Notes under the pieces: model-generated | Told to the model about the DNA's origin: nothing | Seen by the model: the letters and a program-made list of their open reading frames with translations, nothing else | Databases searched by the model: none | Part shown: in pieces, positions 46,878-54,017 of the stretch | Numbering within the stretch: the first letter of the stretch is position 1 | How the letters are laid out: each line of letters starts with the position of its first letter | Program-made: the position numbers and the translations under genes | Source of the DNA: an uncultured Bacteroidales bacterium | Lineage (GTDB): Bacteria; Bacteroidota; Bacteroidia; Bacteroidales; UBA932 | Direction: 5' to 3' | Length of the DNA: 64,000 nucleotides | NCBI GenBank assembly: GCA_945948555.1 | Contig: CAMFBM010000012.1 | Span: 1-64,000 of the forward strand

Positions 46878-47480
46878 TTATTTAAAAGCAATTGTTTTGT
46901 CATAGAAAGTGAATATTGAATAATCGGAAGAGCCCTGCGACATCGTGAAGGAGACGAGGGACATATCCTTTCTGTCAACCGTCACCGTGATGTCACCGCC
47001 TTTGGCGGCCTTCGGCAGGGAAACAACGAACTTGTACAAGCCTTCCGTCTGCCAGGCCCTGATTCTGAAGTCCTTCCTGTCCGAAGGCAGCCCTCCTCCC
47101 GTAAGGAACTCCGACATTGAGGCAAACTGCCTGTTGGAGGCAAGGTCCACGGTCCTTGTCTTCCCTCCGGAAGTGAACATCAGTTTTCCCCCGTATATGT
47201 GAATGGAATATTTTTCAGGACGGAGATATTCAATCCTGATGGTGTCAGGCGCAGAGAAATTGTAGGTTCCCTCCGAAACAGCCGGTTTTTCCAGCACCTC
47301 GATGTGCTTCTCTTCCCTGAAAGCACATTCGATTCTCCTGACCTTGGCATTGACGGCATTGAACTCCTCAACCGCAGCCCGGCAGTCCTGCACGGGAATC
47401 CAGTCCGGTTCCCCGTCGTTTCCCGCGCCAACCAGTAGAGAAAAAACAGCCGCAAATGCAGCCAGCAAAATATCCGCCAT
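46878..47480 (-). CDS. LolA-like outer-membrane lipoprotein carrier
   Basis: A 200-residue exported protein of the LolA-like beta-sheet fold. A signal peptide covers residues 1-20. The middle (VRRIECAFREEKHIEVLEKPAVSEG, then DTIRIEYLRPEKYSIHIYGGKLMF) shows the alternating pattern of lolA relatives found in aryl-polyene loci, where they are thought to chaperone the product across the periplasm. The main text of the operon follows: GT2-DUF2062, the MMPL fusion, the PaaK-like ligase. The ATG at 47478-47480 is chosen. Its promoter (TACTTTTG at 47503-47510) and first codons are duplicated at 49303-49388. Confidence 0.8.
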   Translation of the reverse strand: MADILLAAFAAVFSLLVGAGNDGEPDWIPVQDCRAAVEEFNAVNAKVRRIECAFREEKHIEVLEKPAVSEGTYNFSAPDTIRIEYLRPEKYSIHIYGGKLMFTSGGKTRTVDLASNRQFASMSEFLTGGGLPSDRKDFRIRAWQTEGLYKFVVSLPKAAKGGDITVTVDRKDMSLVSFTMSQGSSDYSIFTFYDKTIAFK

Positions 47481-47558
47481 TTCCAAATATCAATAGAACC
47501 TGCAAAAGTAATCAAATAAATAAAAAATCTCACTAAATTTGACCATAACTTTTAACAG
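47473..47558. repeat. 86-bp direct repeat, left copy (lolA promoter and start)
   Basis: Matches 49303-49388 at about 82 of 86 positions. It includes the lolA start codon, leader and the -7 box TACTTTTG (47503-47510, minus strand). The pair brackets the AAA_14 ATPase cassette. Confidence 0.85.
47503..47510 (-). promoter_or_regulatory. lolA operon -7 box
   Basis: TACTTTTG on the minus strand, 22 bp before the lolA ATG. No -33 element stands out. Confidence 0.5.
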
Positions 47559-47714
47559 GACTCAATTGGTAAAGCACTCATTGCACGACAATTTCGTCAA
47601 ATGGGAAATTGCAGAATATCAAATTTTTGTTCATTATAGCATAAGAATAGTGTTAATATAAGATGTTTCAAATCTCTTATTGCGTCTATTTATGTGTTTT
47701 TAGGAGATTTTTGC

Positions 47715-47722
47715 TATATTTG
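47715..47722 (+). promoter_or_regulatory. -7 box of the AAA_14 ATPase gene
   Basis: TATATTTG, 20 bp before the ATG at 47743. Confidence 0.5.
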
Positions 47723-47742
47723 CATTGCTAAAATACAATTAT

Positions 47743-49206
47743 ATGAGTAAGTATGACCAACAGCAGAAAGAGCAGATAATCAAAAGGCTTGTATTTGACA
47801 ATCCTTGGTGGTCTACCGGCAAGATAGCTGACGATTACAATGCTATGCCTCGTAGACCCTATATCAATCTCTTTTATCCAATAGTAGCAGATCTTTCGCT
47901 CCGCAGGGCCGCCATCCTAATGGGACCAAGACGTGTTGGAAAGACCGTGATGATTTATCACTGCATCAAACGTTTGATAGATAGTGGTATTGATCCCCAG
48001 AGAATTATTTACATGTCAATCGACACGCCGATTTACAGCAATGTTTCCCTTGACGACCTGTTCTCGTATGCACGTACTGCTCTTCATAAAGAAGATGTAG
48101 ACTGGTTCTTTATATTTTACGATGAGATCCAGTATCTGAAAGATTGGGAGGTGCACCTCAAGTCTATGGTCGATACATATCGCAAAACGAAATTCGTCGC
48201 ATCCGGTTCTGCCGCGGCAGCATTGAAGATGAAGAGCAATGAAAGTGGAGCCGGTCGATTCACGGACTTTATGCTCCCTCCATTGACATTCTTTGAGTTC
48301 CTTCAGCTACAGAATAGGGATGGAAATGTCATTGAAGAAAATGACCGTTCAATCTGTCCATACGGTACGCTTGATATTGACACACTGAACAAAGATTTTT
48401 TTGAGTACATAAACTATGGCGGTTATCCGGAGGTCGTGTTCTCAGAGAAAATCAAGGAAAACCCCGGGCAATACATCAAAAACGATATTGTTGAGAAGGT
48501 TCTGCTCCGAGATCTGCCAAGTCTCTATGGTATCTCTGATATTCAGGAACTAAACAAACTCTTTCTGTATATCGCATTCCGCAGCGGCAATGAATTCTCT
48601 TATGAGACACTCTCAAACGAAGCAGGTATCAAGAAGGACACAATCAAGAAATATCTTGAATATCTGGAGGCGGCATTCCTTATAAAAGTAGTAAATCGTA
48701 TTGATCAGAATGCCAAGAAGATGCAACGTGTCACTTCAATGAAGATATACCTTACCAACCCTACACTGCGATGTGCCCTGTTTGCTCCTATCAGCGAAAG
48801 CGACGAAGCTTGCGGTGAGATGGTGGAGACTGCCATTTATGACCAGTGGATACTTGGAGACAAAACAAACTTTTATTATGCTAATTGGAGCAGAGGCAGA
48901 GAAAAGGGCGAAGTTGACATCGTTTGGGTAGAGGCTGCCACGCAAAAAGCTTTTTCACTGGCAGAAATCAAATGGACAGATAAGTTCTATGAAGATCCAA
49001 GCCAGCTCAAGTCTCTTAGAAAGTTTCTCGAACTAAATAATGGGATACGAAAAATAATTGTTACTACCAAGTCAAAACTTGGTCGTTCGACTATCGATGA
49101 CAACACGTTCCTTTTCATTCCCTCTGCCATATACGCCTACTGGGTGTCAAAGTATCTTTTCGAAGAGAAAACCAATCAGATTCTTCTCCCAGAGAATAAT
49201 GCATAA
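47743..49206 (+). CDS. AAA_14/DUF4143 family ATPase
   Basis: A 487-residue ATPase. Residues about 50-180 hold AAA_14: ILMGPRRVGKTVMIYH is the Walker A, FFIFYDEIQYLKDWE the Walker B, and VASGSAAAAL the sensor region. DUF4143 follows, with a winged-helix-like segment (FSYETLSNEAGIKKDTIKKYLEYLEAAFLI, about 285-315). The C-terminus has GEVDIVWV and FSLAEIKW, the D...ExK pattern of a PD-(D/E)XK-like fold. Its role is not established. It is lower in GC than its neighbours and bracketed by 86-bp direct repeats, with transposase remains to the right, which suggests insertion. The ATG at 47743 is preferred over a TTG six codons earlier. Confidence 0.88.
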   Translation: MSKYDQQQKEQIIKRLVFDNPWWSTGKIADDYNAMPRRPYINLFYPIVADLSLRRAAILMGPRRVGKTVMIYHCIKRLIDSGIDPQRIIYMSIDTPIYSNVSLDDLFSYARTALHKEDVDWFFIFYDEIQYLKDWEVHLKSMVDTYRKTKFVASGSAAAALKMKSNESGAGRFTDFMLPPLTFFEFLQLQNRDGNVIEENDRSICPYGTLDIDTLNKDFFEYINYGGYPEVVFSEKIKENPGQYIKNDIVEKVLLRDLPSLYGISDIQELNKLFLYIAFRSGNEFSYETLSNEAGIKKDTIKKYLEYLEAAFLIKVVNRIDQNAKKMQRVTSMKIYLTNPTLRCALFAPISESDEACGEMVETAIYDQWILGDKTNFYYANWSRGREKGEVDIVWVEAATQKAFSLAEIKWTDKFYEDPSQLKSLRKFLELNNGIRKIIVTTKSKLGRSTIDDNTFLFIPSAIYAYWVSKYLFEEKTNQILLPENNA

Positions 49207-49619
49207 TAAGCATAAAAAAATCCCTTATTTGAACTTTTATCTATAAGTTATTGAATACCAGTACTATAAATATGTAAAATAAGATACAAATCAAGCAAAA
49301 AGTCCGCCATTTCCAAATGTCAATAGAACCAGCAAAAGTAATCAAATAAATAAAAAATCTCACTAAATTTGACCACTACTTTTAACAGTCAATACTTCGG
49401 TAAAAATTTACCGTACTAAAAGTTAAACATTGGAAGCCGGATATCCGGTTCCGCTATATAAAGTTCATTGAAATACTGTCAATAACAGTCGTTTGAGCAA
49501 GCTGATTAATGGTCCTGAAAAGGCTCTGAAAAAATATCTAAAATATTGATAATCAGACAATAAAAGTATTGCATAAGTCGCTGATTATTAGCAACTTAAA
49601 GGTGTCGAATCTTTTAGTT
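49207..49619. other. Gene-free region with duplicated lolA leader and palindromes
   Basis: AT-rich. It contains the right 86-bp repeat (49303-49388), the palindromes GGTAAAAATTTACC (49399-49412) and CCGGATATCCGG (49437-49448), and probably the left end of the decayed insertion element. No intact gene. On the minus strand the duplicated leader opens a short frame starting M-A-D-F-L-L-D, a relic of the lolA start. Confidence 0.55.
49303..49388. repeat. 86-bp direct repeat, right copy (orphan lolA leader)
   Basis: Second copy of 47473-47558, with about four substitutions. The -7 box TACTTTTG is retained on the minus strand at 49333-49340. It would drive transcription into the 3' end of the AAA_14 gene. 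Confidence 0.85.
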
Positions 49620-50268
49620 ATGAGTTCATCAAACCTACTTATGCAATACCAATCCGAGTGCCTCGAGGCCCTCAAATCAGCAGCAAATGTAAGCAAACCT
49701 TTTGAGAAAGTGCTTATGGATACGCTCAAACTCTTTATGACAATCCCTGGCAAGGTCAATTTCCTTCAGATGGGTCGGTATGGAGAGTTCTCAGAACAAA
49801 CCTACCGTAACAACTTTGAGAATGAGACTTTCGACTGGTTCGCCTTTAATCCGCAATGATGCTGTTCTGTTCTATCCGACCCTTCAGAAGCATACCGGAA
49901 AGAGAGGCCATCCAAAGTGGTACGATGGAAATGTTGACTTTGCCAATCTTGACCTCTCCAATAGAACTCGTTTCCAGTTGGAGTTCTGTTTCAGAGATGC
50001 AAAGCACTATGCCGGTCTTAATGACTGTCAGTCAACCGATCTCAGAAAACTAGAGTTCCACAGGAACGCATCCTTCGCTAGCATCAACATCGCCAAGGCC
50101 GCATGCAAGGAACTGAAAACACCTTTCTCAATATCCTCATGCAAATCGATTATCCATAACGCTTATATGCTCAATCGATTTATTTGCGTGTCCGGTCTGC
50201 AACCGGACCCACAAGTTATTGACAAACTTTTCAAAGAACTAGTTTTATTTACTGCCAGGGCCGCTTAG
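49620..50268 (+). pseudogene. Internally deleted DDE transposase remnant
   Basis: The first part (about 80 codons from the ATG at 49620: MSSSNLLMQYQSECLEAL, then NFLQMGRYGEFSEQTYRNN and FDWFAFN) is the N-terminus of a DDE transposase type common in Bacteroidales. The frame then shifts near 49850, where it reads RNDAVLFYPTLQKHTGKRGHPKWYDG, which normally lies far downstream. A second junction follows, FANLDLS straight into RTRFQLEFCFRDAKHYAGLNDCQSTD, the C-terminal catalytic region. From memory of the family, roughly 130 and 60 residues are missing at the two junctions. It cannot encode an active enzyme. IS family name not assigned. Confidence 0.8.
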
Positions 50269-50446
50269 GACCTGGAAAAATTAACGAACTATTGTTAAGC
50301 TGATATTCCATGAAATTTATGACTTTTTCATATTTTGGTGTATATGTTCCTTTTTCAAATGCCAGGTCGCTGCCGGGCATGCCCCGGTGTTTATGCGTCG
50401 GACGGCCGTGCGCAAAAATAATAAAATTATGATTATGATGCTCATC
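50269..50446. other. Gene-free region after the transposase remnant
   Basis: No gene supported. It probably includes the right end of the decayed insertion element. The short CCGGGCATGCCCCGG-like inverted repeat near 50378-50393 is the only structure noticed. Confidence 0.35.
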
Positions 50447-50480
50447 AAAAACAGGACCGTCCCGGAAGGAGGCCCTGTTC
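50447..50480 (-). terminator. Terminator of the SusCD operon
   Basis: Minus-strand stem AACAGGGCC with GGTCCTGTT followed by TTTTTGATG, 25 bp after the 44-residue gene. An outer stem GCTCATC/GATGAGC (50440-50446 and 50491-50497) may extend it. Confidence 0.65.
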
Positions 50481-50505
50481 CTGCTGGCAAGATGAGCGCT
50501 GCTCC

Positions 50506-50640
50506 CTACCAGTTTATATCCCATTCGTATTCGTAATTCTCTACGACAGAGGATTCTACACTCCCGCACACCATTCTCTCCGTTTTAATATTGAAGAAGA
50601 GAACAGCCGGGCTTTCGTATGTTGTGTCTTGAGATTTCAT
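50506..50640 (-). CDS. 44-residue small protein at the end of the SusCD operon
   Basis: A 44-codon frame, MKSQDTTYESPAVLFF and onward to YEYEWDINW. It starts 13 bp after the stop of the Big_2 lipoprotein gene and ends just before the operon terminator. The pattern (Tyr, Ser-Pro, alternating hydrophobics, a single Cys followed by Ser, acidic/Trp tail) resembles short peptides that I recall as recurrent at the ends of Bacteroidales surface-protein operons, but they have no assigned function. No signal peptide. Position and spacing support a real gene. Confidence 0.6.
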   Translation of the reverse strand: MKSQDTTYESPAVLFFNIKTERMVCGSVESSVVENYEYEWDINW

Positions 50641-50653
50641 AGCCTTTGTGTTT

Positions 50654-51622
50654 TTAATATTCTTCGTATGGGAAATTGTCAATGGAACCGTTGTAGTCGG
50701 GATTTATTGCCACGCTCACGGAACACAGCCCGGTCCTGGCTTCCCCGATAATCACATAAACGTTCACCTCGCCATTTCGTCCTGCAACCGAAGACATCAT
50801 CCAGTTGCCGTCCTGACGGGCAAAGGATACGAGCGACTCGTCAGATGATTCCAGGGTGTACTTTGCCGCCGGAACTTCCAAAAGATTTCCGTTCCCGTCA
50901 TCCCACAAAAGGGCCATTTTTGTGTTTCTCCCGTCTCTTGTCGTGAGACCGGTCCCTGCATCATATCCGGTATTGCCGAATAAGAATTCTGATGAGATAT
51001 TGTTGACAACGGTGAATTTCTTGAAGAAACCGTCTTCGCTCACCACTTTTATGTCCTGTGGCAAATAGTGGAGATAGCCCTCTGCCGGAACAAAAGTCCC
51101 AATGCCCGTCCCGAGAATGCCTTCCTCCACGGTGACCTCGCCAGATACATCCCATCCATATTGATGCACAAGGTCATCGTCAGAGATTACATTCAGCTTG
51201 AGAGACATTCCCGGATAAGTATGGATGCCCTCTTCCACTTCAGCCCCGTCTTCCGTTGTCACTGTGATTGTATATGCCCTGGCAGATGTCACACTGACCA
51301 GGCAGGAAGCTTTCAACCCGGATGCCGGATTGAGGGCCACTATATATGTGTGCCCGCGGGACAGGGCTGTCACTTTGCCTCCGGCATCGACAACGGCCAC
51401 GGATTCTTTGGTGGATGACCACCTTATGGTCCGGTCTGTCGCATTCTCCGGGCGCACTGATGCAGTCAGGGAGGCAGTCTGTCCGACCGTCAGATCAAGC
51501 GACAACAGATTCAGCACCACATTGTCTGCAATGATGTCAGGCTCCTGCTGTTTCGTACAGGAACAAATCAGAATTGCGGCCACGGCGGACAGGATTGCTA
51601 TTGTCTTTGAAACGTGTTTCAT
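50654..51622 (-). CDS. Lipoprotein with a Big_2-type Ig-like domain
   Basis: A 322-residue lipoprotein: leader ending in AILICSC (Cys about 22). Residues about 30-115 form a bacterial Ig-like group 2 domain (LDLTVGQTASLTASVRPENATDRTIRWSS, then VTALSRGHTYIVA). The rest is beta-rich, with no match I can name and no catalytic motif. A binding or spacer role at the cell surface is inferred. A longer frame upstream is overlap with the preceding gene; the ATG at 51620-51622 is preferred. It follows the beta-helix protein by 11 bp in the same operon. Confidence 0.8.
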   Translation of the reverse strand: MKHVSKTIAILSAVAAILICSCTKQQEPDIIADNVVLNLLSLDLTVGQTASLTASVRPENATDRTIRWSSTKESVAVVDAGGKVTALSRGHTYIVALNPASGLKASCLVSVTSARAYTITVTTEDGAEVEEGIHTYPGMSLKLNVISDDDLVHQYGWDVSGEVTVEEGILGTGIGTFVPAEGYLHYLPQDIKVVSEDGFFKKFTVVNNISSEFLFGNTGYDAGTGLTTRDGRNTKMALLWDDGNGNLLEVPAAKYTLESSDESLVSFARQDGNWMMSSVAGRNGEVNVYVIIGEARTGLCSVSVAINPDYNGSIDNFPYEEY

Positions 51623-51633
51623 CGTCAGAATGA

Positions 51634-54006
51634 TTATTCCTGTTGATATGAACCTGAAAGCCATCCTTCTGCAGGTCTTGTGTTGCCGACCGCGTCTTTG
51701 TCCACGGCGTCTATGCTCTTGAGCCAGTTGTAGAATACTGAACCCCAGGTGAATTTTGAGGCTTTCGAGTTGTTGATGTCCGTAGATTGGAGAATCTCCT
51801 CCATCCTTGCCTGGGACATATTGGTGTATCTGGTCTGTTCCGCACCCCATTCAAATACTTTGAGGGATTCGTTCCAGGTCATATTGATGTTCTTGGATCC
51901 CAGGATTGTTTCCTCGGAGTCAGTCTTGTACATACCCTTGTCTGTAGCCGTCTGGCCGTATATTACTGACATAATGTTGTTGCCTTTGAAGAAAACCTTT
52001 CCGTCATGGGCTTCAGTATAGGCTCCAACCAGCGAGAAAGAACGGTAATCACCCTTGCTGTCCTGATTTGGAAGGGACTGGAGGATGTTGTTGGCGAAAA
52101 TATGTCTGTTCATACCTCCGCAACCTCCGTCAACCCTGACCGGATAGCCGGTCCAGTTTATGGAATCATCGTATGTGGGCTGGTAGATGGTGGTATTTGC
52201 TATGATGCTTGACCTTCTGATGTTCAATACGTTGGAGTTATGTACAAGACCATCTGAATCAGCCTTGTCGTTGGCGTGGAAAGTACAGTTGTACATTCCG
52301 AGGAGAATACCTTTTGTGGAATGATTGACGACGTGCCCGGAAGCATTTTTGGAAGTTCCGGTAGTATTACCCTCAAACAGGCAGGCATTGAAGAACAGTT
52401 CTGATTTGAGAGCCTCAAAATCGTAATTGCCGCAGGTCGTCACGCAACCGATGAATCCTTTGTCGTAGTTGTTGCGGAATTCGCAGCGGTTGGCGTGCAG
52501 ATAACCTTTCTGAATGGCAATCGCAGAACCTCCTCCGTAGTAGTTGTCGGCGGTCGAAGACTCATTCCTGTTCTCTTCAAAAATGCAGTCGGTGAGATTA
52601 ACCCTTGCAGCACCTTTTTCGTGGGCTGTCCTCTGGGCATCCGTGTCGGTATTTGCAAAGCTGTCGGAAAGGAAAAGTGCTGCTCCCATCTTTTCGGCAG
52701 TCAGGCTTCCGGTGCCATTGAAGTAGGCATTGCAGAAAGTGATGCCGTCAATGTTGAGGCGTGCACGGTCTTTTACGGTGAGAATGTGATATTTCCCGTC
52801 TCCGGAGAATCTGGTCACGTTGGTCTTGATGTCCCTGAGGTCTCCTCCGTCGTCAGGATAGCCTCCGAGGATGTCAATTGTACAGTAACTTGTGCCGGTC
52901 CCTCCCTGGAAATTGACTTCAAGTCCGTTGGTCTGTTCGTCACCAAGGATGTAGGTCCCGGCTCCGAGGTGGAAGGTAGTGCCCTTGAGAATCCATATCT
53001 GAAGGTATTTCTCGTATGCCAAAGTTGAGGAACTCCCGGTCTTTTTCGCAAGGGTTGCTACAAATTCGTCACGCCCCATAGCATTGGCCCAGTCCTTTCC
53101 GGTTTTTTCTCCCGCACCGGAAACGGTCACGTAATAATCCCTTTGGAATTTGCCGTCAATCTTCCCTATGTTCAGGATTTTCGGGGTCGAAAGGTCGGCA
53201 GGCTTCTTGTAAAGGCAGGTAGGATCATCGAAATAATTGTGATTCAAGGCAAAGCCTTCGGAATAGCTGGCCGGAAGCACGGAAATATAATGTTTACCGG
53301 CTTTCAGAGTGTTTTTGCTCATATCCAGCATGACCGCCGCATTTTTAGCCGTTCCGAACTGCAAACTTCCGTCATCCTTGAAAGACACGGGAAGAGTACC
53401 CCTGACATTCTGGAAATCGAGAGCCATCAGCTGGGGCACGTTGAGCTTTCTGAAATTGGCTGCATCCTCAATCTCAAAGGCAATGATGGATGCGACATTC
53501 TTGAACAGGAAGGACTTCTGGGCAAGGGTTGTCTTTGCTACGCAGAAATGGGCGTTCTTGAATTCGGTAGTCAGAGAACTCTGATTGATGTCAACCGGAA
53601 TGGACACATTGCCGGACCCGTCTTTTGTCAAGGCCGTACAGGCTGTTGCGGGATAGACTGCATAAATGTCCGTGGCATTGGCCGGGACGACCGCAGTGAA
53701 GATTGCTGAAGGGCCTGCCTGGGAAGCGGAAGCCTCGACACAGAACTGTTTCTCTTCTTCTTCGTCCAGATAGTAGCCCATAATGTTGATTTTGTCGCCC
53801 TCTTCCCAGAGAACCGGAGCCTGACCGTCCTGAATTTCCCCAAGAACGGTTTTGGTGAATGTCGTGGTGAAATCCACACAGACTCCCTCGTAATCGGGAG
53901 ACGGAGTGTCTGATTCATTCCTTTCTCCGGTGACCTCTTTGGCACAGGAGAGAGGAAGAACCACCGCTGCTGCAAGGAGCAGCCATATTATTCTGTTTCT
54001 TTTCAT
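51634..54006 (-). CDS. Fimbrillin-like/beta-helix surface lipoprotein
   Basis: A 790-residue lipoprotein (VVLPLSC lipobox, Cys about 21). Residues 40-270 have the fimbrillin-like pattern (VLWEEGDKINIMGYY, YAVYPA, FKNVASIIAFEI). At about 292, YYVTVSGAGEKTGKDWANAM opens a right-handed parallel beta-helix region, with repeated short turns (LNIDGITFCNAYFNG, VNLTDCIFEENRNE, LHANRCEFRNNYDKGF, ELFFNACLFEGN) to about 620. Such helices occur in polysaccharide lyases and in adhesins; no lyase catalytic set is apparent. It is likely exported to the surface by the operon's lipoprotein pathway. It lies 11 bp after the DUF5689 gene. Confidence 0.82.
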   Translation of the reverse strand: MKRNRIIWLLLAAAVVLPLSCAKEVTGERNESDTPSPDYEGVCVDFTTTFTKTVLGEIQDGQAPVLWEEGDKINIMGYYLDEEEEKQFCVEASASQAGPSAIFTAVVPANATDIYAVYPATACTALTKDGSGNVSIPVDINQSSLTTEFKNAHFCVAKTTLAQKSFLFKNVASIIAFEIEDAANFRKLNVPQLMALDFQNVRGTLPVSFKDDGSLQFGTAKNAAVMLDMSKNTLKAGKHYISVLPASYSEGFALNHNYFDDPTCLYKKPADLSTPKILNIGKIDGKFQRDYYVTVSGAGEKTGKDWANAMGRDEFVATLAKKTGSSSTLAYEKYLQIWILKGTTFHLGAGTYILGDEQTNGLEVNFQGGTGTSYCTIDILGGYPDDGGDLRDIKTNVTRFSGDGKYHILTVKDRARLNIDGITFCNAYFNGTGSLTAEKMGAALFLSDSFANTDTDAQRTAHEKGAARVNLTDCIFEENRNESSTADNYYGGGSAIAIQKGYLHANRCEFRNNYDKGFIGCVTTCGNYDFEALKSELFFNACLFEGNTTGTSKNASGHVVNHSTKGILLGMYNCTFHANDKADSDGLVHNSNVLNIRRSSIIANTTIYQPTYDDSINWTGYPVRVDGGCGGMNRHIFANNILQSLPNQDSKGDYRSFSLVGAYTEAHDGKVFFKGNNIMSVIYGQTATDKGMYKTDSEETILGSKNINMTWNESLKVFEWGAEQTRYTNMSQARMEEILQSTDINNSKASKFTWGSVFYNWLKSIDAVDKDAVGNTRPAEGWLSGSYQQE

Positions 54007-54017
54007 AGTGGTAATAT

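Noticed and set aside
40604..47480. A complete aryl-polyene biosynthetic cluster
   Set aside because: No ketosynthase, acyl carrier protein, dehydratase or ammonia lyase is in the window.
47559..47620. Possible tRNA-like segment after the left 86-bp repeat (ACTCAATTGGTAAAGC)
   Set aside because: A D-loop-like string is present but no acceptor stem, anticodon arm or T-loop can be paired.
50269..50569. A 106-residue frame across the operon terminator (50249-50569, minus)
   Set aside because: It runs through the terminator stem and overlaps the better-supported 44-residue gene in another frame.
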